Shown: one piece after another, positions 25,289 to 32,870 of the stretch
How positions within the stretch are numbered: the first letter of the stretch is position 1
Layout of the letters: each line of letters begins with the position of its first letter
Source: Solirubrobacter deserti
GTDB lineage: Bacteria; Actinomycetota; Thermoleophilia; Solirubrobacterales; Solirubrobacteraceae
Reading direction: 5' to 3'
Assembly: GCF_003344625.1 (NCBI RefSeq)
Contig: NZ_QPKJ02000006.1
Location: 620,001 to 684,000 of the forward strand
DNA length: 64,000 bases
Notes under the pieces: generated by a model
Seen by the model: the letters and a program-made list of their open reading frames with translations, nothing else
Databases searched by the model: none
Told to the model about the DNA's origin: nothing
Translations under genes and position numbers: made by a program

Positions 25289-25812
25289 AGCGCGAACGGA
25301 GCGGGCCGCGGCAGGATCTTCGCGCCCTCGACCGTGCGCACCCACTCGTAGCCGAGCGCCTTGCAGTGCGTGAGCGTCACGCCCGCGTCACGCAGCCGGG
25401 CGAGGCCGCGCGCGTGCATCTCGCCCGGCGAGCCGGTGGCGTCCTCGACGACGATCACGCGCAGGCCGGCGTCGAGCAGCCCGACCGCGGATTGGTACAC
25501 GCACACGTCCGTCTCGAACCCGACGAGCACGGCGGTGTTGCGGTGCGTGCCGGTCACCGCTGCGAGGATCTCCGGCGTGCCCGCGAGCCCGAACGTCGGC
25601 TTGCGGAACACCGGCGTCCCCGGCTCTACGAAGCCGGGCCGGGTGGGCCCGTGCCGCTCGGGTTCCTCCTCGGTGAGGACGATCGGCACGTCCAGCGCGC
25701 GGGCGAGCTTCGTCAGCCAGTGCCCGCGGGCGAGTACGTCGGCGTCGCCGCCGAACCCGGGCTGCACGTCGATCACGACGAGCACGCAGTCCGTGTGGTC
25801 GGTCAGTGGCAC
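25285..25812 (-). CDS. Cysteine hydrolase (isochorismatase family)
   Basis: 175 residues from the GTG at 25812, inside the end of the upstream gene. LVVIDVQPGF holds the catalytic Asp, EEEPERHGPT and FRKPTFGL the Lys position, and VLVGFETDVCVYQSAVGLLD the nucleophile Cys, in the usual isochorismatase order. Members hydrolyse amides or vinyl ethers such as nicotinamide or N-carbamoyl compounds. The substrate cannot be predicted. Overlaps its neighbours by 10 and 4 bases in a coupled minus-strand operon. Confidence 0.88.
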   Translation of the reverse strand: MPLTDHTDCVLVVIDVQPGFGGDADVLARGHWLTKLARALDVPIVLTEEEPERHGPTRPGFVEPGTPVFRKPTFGLAGTPEILAAVTGTHRNTAVLVGFETDVCVYQSAVGLLDAGLRVIVVEDATGSPGEMHARGLARLRDAGVTLTHCKALGYEWVRTVEGAKILPRPAPFAL

Positions 25813-26477
25813 AGCTCGGCCATCCTGCACGGGCGCACCTGCTCGTGGTTCGCGAGCAGCTGCAGCAGCTCGCTGGCGCGCGCCATGTCCTCGGCCTCCA
25901 TCACGCCATGGTGGAACATCACGCCGACCGGCCCGCCGGTTCGCAGCTGGGCCGCGAAGCGCTCGTCCAGCGCCTGCGGCGAGAGCCGCGCGACGTCGAG
26001 GTGCACCGGCAGCTCGGGCAGCAGGCCGAACGGCTCGGCCTTGTGCTCGCGGCTGAGCAGGCTGAAGCCGAGCTCGACGAGCACCTCCGCGGTGTCGCGC
26101 GTGCAGCGGTTCCACGGCGGCGTGAAGAACGGGTCGAGCCGGTCGCCGAGCCGCTCGCGCAGCTGCGTTCGCCCCCGCGCGATGTCGTCGTTCTGCGCCG
26201 CTTTGTCGCGCGCCGGCCCGAACTCGCACTTGCGTCCCTCGACCTCGTGGTTGGTGTGCGCGTACCCGTGCTGGTGCAGACCGGCATGGCTGTCGATCAG
26301 CCGCGCGGCCAACGCGTCGTGCAGGTCGGCGGGAATCACGGCAAGATCGACGGGCAGCCCGTGCTCGGCGAAGCGCGCGAGGAGCTCGAACAGCCGGGCG
26401 TCCTCCCAGCCGGCGTCGTCGTCGCGGAAGAACACGTCGACGGGAGCGGCCAGGGCGTCGAGCGCCTCCCGCAGCAC
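25803..26477 (-). CDS. Polysaccharide deacetylase-like protein
   Basis: 224 residues from the GTG at 26477, which shares a base with the stop of the LLM gene. VFFRDDDAGWEDARLFELL carries the Asp-Asp metal motif, LHQHGYAHTNHE the second motif with His residues, FTPPWNR the substrate loop and GVMFHHGVME the last His. These are the NodB-homology motifs of carbohydrate esterase family 4 in a compact DUF2334-like form. It lacks a signal peptide, so it may act inside the cell. Substrate unknown. Confidence 0.75.
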   Translation of the reverse strand: MLREALDALAAPVDVFFRDDDAGWEDARLFELLARFAEHGLPVDLAVIPADLHDALAARLIDSHAGLHQHGYAHTNHEVEGRKCEFGPARDKAAQNDDIARGRTQLRERLGDRLDPFFTPPWNRCTRDTAEVLVELGFSLLSREHKAEPFGLLPELPVHLDVARLSPQALDERFAAQLRTGGPVGVMFHHGVMEAEDMARASELLQLLANHEQVRPCRMAELCH

Positions 26478-27241
26478 TACACGAGCCTCGCGAGCCGTTC
26501 CGCCGCCCCATCCAGCCGGCCGGGATGGATCGCGAGGTGCTCGGCCCCCGCGGAGCGCCACACCTCGACGTCCTCCGCGGTAGCGTCGCCGCCGATCACG
26601 GTCCCGGCCGACACGTGGCGCCCGTCGGCGAACTCGCGCAGCCGTGCCTTGAGCGCGCGGAACTCCCCGGGCGTGACGTTGTACGCCTGCCACAGGTCGC
26701 CGATCCGCGCCGCTCGCTTGAGCGCCGCGTCGGACTTGCCCCCGATCATCAGCGGGATGCGCGCGCTCGGCCGCGGCTCGAGCACGCCGCCGGCCGGGCC
26801 CGTTCCGGTGCGGTGGAGCTGCTCGATCAGCGCGAGCTGCTCGTCCGTCCGCGCGCCCCGCCGCTCGAACGGGACGCCGAGCGCGGCGAACTCCTCTCGC
26901 TCCCAGCCGACGCCCGCGCCGAGGATCACGCGGCCGGGCGCGAGCCGCTCGAGCGTGGCGAGCTGCTTGGCCAGCAGCACCGGTTCACGCAGCGGAAGCA
27001 CCAGCACCGACATGCCCAGCGTGACCCGCTCCGTGCGCGCGGCGATGTTCGCGAGCAGGATCAGCGCCTCGTGCACACCGCCATAGACGTCCCCGAACGG
27101 CCGCGGCGGCAGCAGATGGTCCGGCAGCCACACGGACGCGAACCCGAGCGCCTCGACCCGCTGCGCCAGCCGCGCGATCTCGCGCGGGTCCGCATCGGCG
27201 ACCTCGTTGGGCAGGACGACTCCCAGCGGCAGCTCAGCCAT
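26477..27241 (-). CDS. LLM-class F420-dependent oxidoreductase
   Basis: 254 residues from the ATG at 27241. LGVVLPNEVADADPREIARL, FASVWLPDHLL, VTLGMSVLVLPLREPVLLAKQLATL (split here only by reading) and GRVILGAGVGWEREEFAALG are the luciferase-like TIM-barrel signature of the actinobacterial F420 group. A hydride carrier of the F420 type is inferred. First gene of the four-gene operon 27241 to 23351. The family cannot be linked to one substrate; presence next to a deacetylase-like and a cysteine hydrolase gene hints at one catabolic pathway. Confidence 0.88.
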   Translation of the reverse strand: MAELPLGVVLPNEVADADPREIARLAQRVEALGFASVWLPDHLLPPRPFGDVYGGVHEALILLANIAARTERVTLGMSVLVLPLREPVLLAKQLATLERLAPGRVILGAGVGWEREEFAALGVPFERRGARTDEQLALIEQLHRTGTGPAGGVLEPRPSARIPLMIGGKSDAALKRAARIGDLWQAYNVTPGEFRALKARLREFADGRHVSAGTVIGGDATAEDVEVWRSAGAEHLAIHPGRLDGAAERLARLV

Positions 27242-27341
27242 GTCCGATCGACGGTGGTGGGTTGATTCGGTGGTGGATCGGGATACGTTCACCGCTGGTC
27301 ACGAACGACCTGCCTCAGCCACAGAAGGAAAGTACCGCCTG

Positions 27342-27890
27342 ATGTACCGCGCAGTTCTCGCGGCCGCGATCGCCTGTGTCGCGCTCGTCGCGCCCAACGC
27401 CGCGTCCGCCGCGGGTCTCACCGTGACGCCCGTCGCGCCCGCGAACGGGTCCACTTACACCGCGGGCCTCGACAAGGACAGGCTGACGCCGCGCTTCATC
27501 TACGAGGTCGACTGGCCCAAGGTGCGTGGACCCTCGTTGTTCTACGAAGTCGGCACCCGGACCACGCTCGGGCCCGACGGCACGATCGCCAACGAGTTCG
27601 TCGTCTCCGACGGGGAGCTGCGGGTCGAGAACCGTGCCGCCCCGACCCGCTACACGGACTCAGGCTTCGCGGAGTGGATGACCAAGCCCGGTTCAGGACC
27701 CGCGAGGGCCGGATCCGCGCCGGGCAGGAAACGCGGCTTCGTGCTCCCGCTCAGCCGAGCCGGCCATCGGGTGGTCAAGCGCGCGCTCCGCGCCGGCCAG
27801 CGTCCCCGCGTTCGGCTCTCGTTGGCCGTGTACAAGCCCAACAACGACATGTTCGAGCCGTTCGAGGCCACGTTCCGCCTCTACGGCTAG
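27342..27890 (+). CDS. Secreted protein of unknown function
   Basis: 182 residues from the ATG at 27342, preceded by AAGGAAAG about 8 bases upstream; the longer frame would run into the LLM promoter. Signal peptide MYRAVLAAAIACVALVAPNA with cleavage probably after ASA. The mature part has beta-rich elements (LTVTPVAPANGSTYTAG, FEPFEATFRLYG) and resembles an Ig-like surface domain. Residues about 112-135 (PGSGPARAGSAPGRKRG) are low complexity. No family recognised. Stands between the divergent LLM operon and the polysaccharide operon. Confidence 0.7.
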   Translation: MYRAVLAAAIACVALVAPNAASAAGLTVTPVAPANGSTYTAGLDKDRLTPRFIYEVDWPKVRGPSLFYEVGTRTTLGPDGTIANEFVVSDGELRVENRAAPTRYTDSGFAEWMTKPGSGPARAGSAPGRKRGFVLPLSRAGHRVVKRALRAGQRPRVRLSLAVYKPNNDMFEPFEATFRLYG

Positions 27891-27945
27891 CTAAAGATCC
27901 GCTAAAGGCGCGTGACGTTCGCGGCCGGCCCCGTGTCATCGACAT

Positions 27946-29247
27946 GTGAACGGGTCGGTCGCCTACATCCTGATGGGGTTCCCGCGGGTCTCGGAGACGT
28001 TCATCGCCTCCGAGATCCACCGCGTGGAGCGCGCGGGCGTGCCGCTGCGGCTGTTCGTGATCAAGCCGGTGGAGGCGCGCGAGCAGGGCCACGACCATCC
28101 CGTCCTGGATGCGATCGTCGCGCGGCCGGAGTACCTGCCGGATCCGGTCGGGTTGACGAAGCCGCTGCACCGGTGGCGCTGGAGCGACGTGCGGGCGTTC
28201 GTGCCGGCGCTGCGCCGGTGCGCGCGGCGGCGTCCGCACGGGGTGGCGCGGGCCACGCGCACCGCGTTCGCCCAGGCGTGGCGTGACCGGCGCACGCCGC
28301 TGTCGGGCCCGCGGAAGATCTACGTCAAGGAGCTCGTCCAGGCGGTCACGCTGGCGGACCGCCTGCTCGCCGCCCCGGACGTCCGCCATCTGCACGCGCA
28401 CTTCGCGCACGGCACGACGACGATCACCTGGCTCGCGGCCTGCATCGCCGGCCTGCCGTTCTCCTTCACCGGCCACGCGCGGGACATCTACGCGCCCGAG
28501 CTCAACCCGAAGGGCTGGTTGCAGCGCAAGCTCGACGCCGCGGCGTTCGCGGTCACGTGCACGGAGGCGAACGTCGCGCACCTGCGGCGGATCGCGCCGA
28601 GCGCGCGGGTGCACCTCGTCTACCACGGGCTGTCGGCGGACTTCACGCGGCTGCTCGAGCAGGAGCGGCCGCGGCCGCAGACCAACGGGACGCTGCGGGT
28701 GCTGGGCGTCGGGCGGCTGGTCGCGAAGAAGGGCTTCGACACGCTCGTGGACGCGTGTGCCGAGCTGCGCGAGCGCGGGATCCCGTTCGAGGCGGCGATC
28801 GTCGGGCAGGACGACAAGGACGGCGCCGCGCTGCGCGCGCACATCGAGCGCCATGGCGTGCCGGTCGCGCTGCCGGGTCCCGTCGGGCCGGCCGAGCTGC
28901 TGGACGAGTACCGCCGCGCGGGCGCGCTGTGCATGCCCTCGCGGCTGCTGCCCAATGACCGTGACGGCATCCCGAACGTGCTCGTGGAGGCGATGGCCGC
29001 GGGCGCGCCGGTGGTGGCGTCGAACGTGTCCGGCATCCCCGAGCTCGTGCAGCACGAGGTCAACGGCCTGCTCGTCCCGCCCGACGATCCGGCCGCGCTG
29101 GCCGACGCGCTCGTCCGGCTGCACCACGACCGCGCGCTCGCGCGCCGGCTCACCGACAACGGCCGCGCGACCGTGCGCGAGCGCTTCGACGGCGAGCGGC
29201 TCGCGCAGGACCTCGCGGCGCTCTTCCGGGAGGCGATCGAGCGGTGA
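27946..29247 (+). CDS. Family 4 glycosyltransferase
   Basis: 433 residues, GTG start at 27946. The N-terminal half begins AYILMGFPRVSETFIASEIH (as in colanic acid-type WcaL glycosyltransferases). The C-terminal Rossmann half has GVGRLVAKKGFDTLVDA, then PSRLLPNDRDGIPNVLVEAM with the sugar-nucleotide Glu pair and GAPVVASNVSGIPELV. GT-B fold, soluble or membrane-attached. First gene of the assembly/export operon; its TGA overlaps the next start by 4 bases (29244-29247). Confidence 0.92.
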   Translation: MNGSVAYILMGFPRVSETFIASEIHRVERAGVPLRLFVIKPVEAREQGHDHPVLDAIVARPEYLPDPVGLTKPLHRWRWSDVRAFVPALRRCARRRPHGVARATRTAFAQAWRDRRTPLSGPRKIYVKELVQAVTLADRLLAAPDVRHLHAHFAHGTTTITWLAACIAGLPFSFTGHARDIYAPELNPKGWLQRKLDAAAFAVTCTEANVAHLRRIAPSARVHLVYHGLSADFTRLLEQERPRPQTNGTLRVLGVGRLVAKKGFDTLVDACAELRERGIPFEAAIVGQDDKDGAALRAHIERHGVPVALPGPVGPAELLDEYRRAGALCMPSRLLPNDRDGIPNVLVEAMAAGAPVVASNVSGIPELVQHEVNGLLVPPDDPAALADALVRLHHDRALARRLTDNGRATVRERFDGERLAQDLAALFREAIER

Positions 29248-30755
29248 TCGTCATGCTCTCGGCCCGCCCGCGCCCCGTCTTCTGCGTCAACGAGCACGAG
29301 CACCGCGACCGGGCGCTCGCGGACGCGGTGGCGAGCGGGCGCTTCACGTTCAACGGGGAGACGCGCACGCTCGGCCTCGAGCCGGACTGGCTGGACGCGC
29401 CGCTTCCGAACGACGAGGAGTGGCGGCTGGACTGGGTCAAGTTCTACTACGGGCTCGACCTCGCGGACGCGTTCCGCGCGAGCGGCGACGCCCGCTACCT
29501 GCACGCGTGGGAGCGGCTGGTGGCGAGCTACATCCTGCAGGTCCAGCCCGGCCACGACGACAGCGAGGTCACCGCCCGGCGCGTGCTGAACTGGATCTAC
29601 GCCTGGCAGCGGCTGCCGGAGGCCGACGCCGGCGTCGCGCACGCACTGTACGAGAGCCTGGGCGCGCAGGCCCGGCACGTGCGCGCGAACCTCTCCCCCG
29701 AGCGCAACCACCGCACGCTGGAGCTGTACGCGCTGCTGATCGTCGCGCTCGCGTTGCCGGGCCTCGGGATCGAGCCCCCGCTCGCCGAGCTGCACGAGAA
29801 CCTGCTCACCGACTTCGGCCCGGACGGCGTGCACCGCGAGCGCTCCACGCACTACCACTGCATCGCGCTGCGCTCGTTCGTCGGCGCGCGCGAGAACTGC
29901 CGGCGCTTCGGCGTGCCGCTGCCCGCGGGCTTCGACGAGCGGCTCGCGCTCGCGTGCGCGTTCGCCCGCGACTGCCGCCGCCCCGACGGCACGATCCCCG
30001 CGCTGAGCGACGCAGACACCGGCGACTACACGGCGCTGCTGCGGCTCGCAGGTCGGCTGCTCGCCCGCGAGGACCTGCTCGAGCCGCAGGCCGGCGCCTA
30101 TCCCGACGGCGGCTACTTCATCCAGCGCACGCGCGACCGCTACCTGATCTTCGACTGCGGCCCGCTGGGTGACGGCGGGCACGGCCACTACGACGCGCTG
30201 AGCCTCGAGGCGTGGGCACACGGCCGGCCGCTCGTGCTGGACCCCGGGCGTTACACCTACGCCGAAGGCAAGCCGAACTGGCGCCACTGGTTCCGCGGCA
30301 CCGCCGCGCACAACACCGTGTGCGTGGACGGCTTCGACCAGACGCCGTACACGCGCTCGCGCTCCTCGCTGCCGAGCGCGCAGGCGACGTTCCTCGGCGG
30401 CGACGAGACCACCCTTGCCGGCGAGGTGCGCTCACCCTGCTACGAGGCCGTGCACCGCCGCCGCGTCACGCTCACCGACGGCCGCTGGGTGATCGAGGAC
30501 GAGCTGGAGGGCGCGCACCGCCACCGCTACGACCTGCGCTGGCACCTGCCGCCCGGGCCCGCCCACCTGCGCGCGGACGGCGTCGTGACGCCCGAGGCCG
30601 AGCTGACGATCAGCGGCGCCCGCTCCGTGGCGCTCGAGGACGGCTGGATCAGCCCTGAGTACGGGATCAAGCAGGCGGCGAAGGTCGTGAGCGCGGTCGC
30701 CGTCGGCAAGCGCGCGCGGTTCGTGACCGTATTGGAGCCGCGTGCTCGCGCCTGA
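29244..30755 (+). CDS. Heparinase II/III family protein
   Basis: 503 residues, GTG start. The N-terminal half is helical (toroid), with SPERNHRTLELYALL. The beta-sandwich half has the Heparinase_II signature in GDGGHGHYDALSLEAWAHG, LVLDPGRYTYAEG and GTAAHNTVCVDG. These residues surround the catalytic Tyr/His used to cleave uronic-acid polysaccharides by elimination. No signal peptide is seen, and the gene sits inside a biosynthesis operon, as lyases do in alginate-type systems, so it may trim or release the product. Overlaps the GT before it by 4 bases and the kinase after it by 14 bases. Confidence 0.9.
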   Translation: MIVMLSARPRPVFCVNEHEHRDRALADAVASGRFTFNGETRTLGLEPDWLDAPLPNDEEWRLDWVKFYYGLDLADAFRASGDARYLHAWERLVASYILQVQPGHDDSEVTARRVLNWIYAWQRLPEADAGVAHALYESLGAQARHVRANLSPERNHRTLELYALLIVALALPGLGIEPPLAELHENLLTDFGPDGVHRERSTHYHCIALRSFVGARENCRRFGVPLPAGFDERLALACAFARDCRRPDGTIPALSDADTGDYTALLRLAGRLLAREDLLEPQAGAYPDGGYFIQRTRDRYLIFDCGPLGDGGHGHYDALSLEAWAHGRPLVLDPGRYTYAEGKPNWRHWFRGTAAHNTVCVDGFDQTPYTRSRSSLPSAQATFLGGDETTLAGEVRSPCYEAVHRRRVTLTDGRWVIEDELEGAHRHRYDLRWHLPPGPAHLRADGVVTPEAELTISGARSVALEDGWISPEYGIKQAAKVVSAVAVGKRARFVTVLEPRARA

Positions 30756-31809
30756 CCCGGTCCTGCCGCGCCGCGACGCGCTCCTGCGCCCGGAGACGAT
30801 GGCCGGCGTGCTGTCCCAGCGCCTGCACGCGGGCGTCCCCGTCGACGCGTGCGAGCGGATGTACGTGAAGTACCGCGTGGGCGACAGCGTGCGCGTCGTC
30901 TACCGCTACCGGGTGGGAGAGACGACCGCGTTCGCCGCGGCCCGCTCCGGCCGCCGTGACGGCGTGCCCGCGCCCGAGGTCGACGCCGCGCTGTATCCGT
31001 TCCCGCACGACCGCAAGCTCGCAGCGCTGCCGCGCCTGCCGGGCCGCCTGATCGCGTGGGCGGCCGAGCAGTCCGCGACCGCCCAGCTCGACGGCGCCTA
31101 CGCGAAGGTGCAGCGCGCCGACGGCGAACGCCGCGGCCTGCGCGCGCTGGCGGACCAGGACGCCGTCCGCGTCCCGCGCCTCCTCGCCGACGAAGACGGC
31201 GTCCTCACGATCGAGGCGCTGCCGGGCCGCCCGCCGGACCTGCACGGCCTCGGCCGCAGCCTCCGCGCGCTCCACAACCTAAAGAGGGACAGTCCCTCTT
31301 TAGGAAACGCCACGGCGCAGAGCCAAAACGGCGTCGATCCGGGCGCGCGCGACATAAAGAGGGACAGTCCCTCTTTAGGAAACTTCGTGCGGCTCGACCG
31401 CGCGCGGCTCGTGACGGCGGCGGAGGTGATCGCGGCCGCGCGGCCCGAGGCGGGCGACGCCGCGAAGCGGTTCGTCGAGCGGCTCGGGGCGCCGCCTGAG
31501 CAGCCGGAGGTGCTCGTGCACGGGGACGCGAATCTCGGCAATGCGGTGCTGCTCGAGGACGGCACGGTCGCGCTGCTCGACCTCGAGCATCTGGCGGTTG
31601 GGCCCGCCGCCGCGGACGTTGGACAGGTGGTCGCGAACCTGCTGGTGGCGGGCGCGGACGCGCGGCCGTTCCTGGAAGGCTACGGCACGCTCGACCGCGA
31701 AGCGCTCAGCTGGTACACGAGGGCGTCGCTGCTCGCGCGGGTCGCGCTGCCCGCGATCAGCCGCTACCGGCCGCAGCTCATCGCCCGGCTTCCGAGGCTG
31801 CTCGCATGA
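30742..31809 (+). CDS. Phosphotransferase (APH/choline kinase-like) carrying two palindromic insertions
   Basis: 355 residues, GTG start at 30742. The C-terminal half has the Brenner-like motif VLVHGDANLGNAVL and the DLE metal motif in VALLDLEHLAVG, as in aminoglycoside/sugar kinases. The N-lobe is divergent (YVKYRVGDSVRVVYRYRVG). Residues about 179-214 are encoded by two near-identical palindromes and the 46 bases between them, reading KRDSPSLGN twice, between the conserved ALHN and FVRLDRARL. It may phosphorylate a sugar of the polymer or its lipid carrier (inference from the operon). Overlaps the next gene by 4 bases. Confidence 0.85.
   Translation: MLAPDPVLPRRDALLRPETMAGVLSQRLHAGVPVDACERMYVKYRVGDSVRVVYRYRVGETTAFAAARSGRRDGVPAPEVDAALYPFPHDRKLAALPRLPGRLIAWAAEQSATAQLDGAYAKVQRADGERRGLRALADQDAVRVPRLLADEDGVLTIEALPGRPPDLHGLGRSLRALHNLKRDSPSLGNATAQSQNGVDPGARDIKRDSPSLGNFVRLDRARLVTAAEVIAAARPEAGDAAKRFVERLGAPPEQPEVLVHGDANLGNAVLLEDGTVALLDLEHLAVGPAAADVGQVVANLLVAGADARPFLEGYGTLDREALSWYTRASLLARVALPAISRYRPQLIARLPRLLA
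31278..31304. repeat. 27-bp perfect palindrome, copy 1
   Basis: CCTAAAGAGGGAC - A - GTCCCTCTTTAGG, 13-bp arms with a single central base. It lies in frame inside the phosphotransferase gene and is far richer in A/T than its surroundings. Its inner 29 bases (31280-31308) recur exactly at 31355-31383. Confidence 0.9.
31355..31377. repeat. 23-bp perfect palindrome, copy 2
   Basis: TAAAGAGGGAC - A - GTCCCTCTTTA, 11-bp arms, followed by the same GGAAAC as copy 1. Copies are offset by 75 bases, a multiple of three, so the reading frame is kept and both encode KRDSPSLGN. Confidence 0.9.
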
Positions 31810-32870
31810 AGCCCGCGCTGCTGTTCTACTGCCAGCACTCGGTGGGCCTCGGACACCTGATGCGCTCGTACGCGCTGTGCGACCGGCTGGCGGAGCGCTT
31901 CCGGGTCGTGCTGATCGCGGGCGGGCAGCTGCCAAAGGGGATCGCCCCGCCGCCGCACGTCGAGATCGTGGCGCTGCCGCCGCTCGGCCTCAACGGCAAC
32001 GGGTTCGGCTCCGCCGATCCCCGCTACACCACGGAACGCGCGTGGGACGTCCGCCTGCACCGCATCCTCACGACGCTGCGCGACGTCAAGCCGCAGGTCG
32101 TGCTCGTGGAGCTGTTCCCGTTCGGCCGGGCGAAGTTCGCGCGCGAGATCGTGCCGCTGCTCGGCGCCGCGCACGACGCGTTCAAGGCCTGCAGCCTGCG
32201 CGACATACTCGTCAGCGGCGACCCCGAGCGCGACGACCGCGCGCGCAAGCTGGCCGACGCGCACCTGGACGCGCTCCTCGTCCACTCCGACCCGCGCTTC
32301 GCCCGCCTCGAGGAGACGTTCAAGCCGCCGACGCCGCTCAGCGTCCCCGTCCACTACACCGGCTTCGTCACCGCCCGCGACGACGAGGACGCGCCGCCCC
32401 GCGGCGACCACGTCGTGATCAGCGCCGGCGGCGGCCGGGTCGGGCGCCCGCTGCTGCAACAGGCGATCGAGACCCTCAACGGCACGCCGATGCGCGCGAT
32501 CGCCGGCCCGCTGATGCCCGAGGACGACTTCCGCGCGCTGCAACGCGCCGCGCCGCCCAACGTCGAGCTCATCCGCTCGGTCCCGGACCTGGCCAAGGAG
32601 CTCCGACAAGCCCGCGCGAGCATCAGCCAGTGCGGCTACAACACCGCGCTCGACGTCGTCCGCGCCCGCGTCCCGGCGCTGATGGTCCCGTACGCGACGC
32701 CCGAGGAGGACGAGCAGACCCGCCGCGCGCACCGACTCGAGCAACTCGGACTCGTGCGGGTCTCCGACCACGTCGACCCGGACCTGTTGCACCACGAGCC
32801 CGCACCGGCCGCGCTCGACCTCGACGGCGCCGCCACCACCCGCGACCTCCTGCACGAGCTGATCGCATGA
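31806..32870 (+). CDS. MurG-like (GT28-type) glycosyltransferase
   Basis: 354 residues. Starts LLFYCQHSVGLGHLMRSYAL, the GxGH loop of GT-B enzymes, and ends with a UDP-sugar half: HVVISAGGGRVGRPLLQQAI, then RSVPDLAKELRQARASISQC and GYNTALDVVRARVPALMVPY. Similar proteins are annotated as family 28 C-terminal domain glycosyltransferases. Probably adds a sugar to a lipid-linked or growing chain. Start overlaps the kinase stop (ATGA 31806-31809), and its own stop overlaps the ABC gene start by 4 bases. Confidence 0.82.
   Translation: MKPALLFYCQHSVGLGHLMRSYALCDRLAERFRVVLIAGGQLPKGIAPPPHVEIVALPPLGLNGNGFGSADPRYTTERAWDVRLHRILTTLRDVKPQVVLVELFPFGRAKFAREIVPLLGAAHDAFKACSLRDILVSGDPERDDRARKLADAHLDALLVHSDPRFARLEETFKPPTPLSVPVHYTGFVTARDDEDAPPRGDHVVISAGGGRVGRPLLQQAIETLNGTPMRAIAGPLMPEDDFRALQRAAPPNVELIRSVPDLAKELRQARASISQCGYNTALDVVRARVPALMVPYATPEEDEQTRRAHRLEQLGLVRVSDHVDPDLLHHEPAPAALDLDGAATTRDLLHELIA

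Noticed and set aside
22604..25351. 915-codon open frame on the plus strand across the ABC and Tat-protein genes
   Set aside because: It is antisense to three well-supported genes and has the Arg/Val/Gly-rich composition typical of high-GC shadow frames; no domain seen.
31278..31304. Intrinsic terminator inside the phosphotransferase gene
   Set aside because: The stem is strong, but it lies in the middle of a coding frame that continues in phase to conserved C-terminal motifs, and no T-run follows.
31278..31383. Possible CRISPR array because of repeated palindromes
   Set aside because: Only two copies, inside a coding frame, with no further spacers or cas genes.
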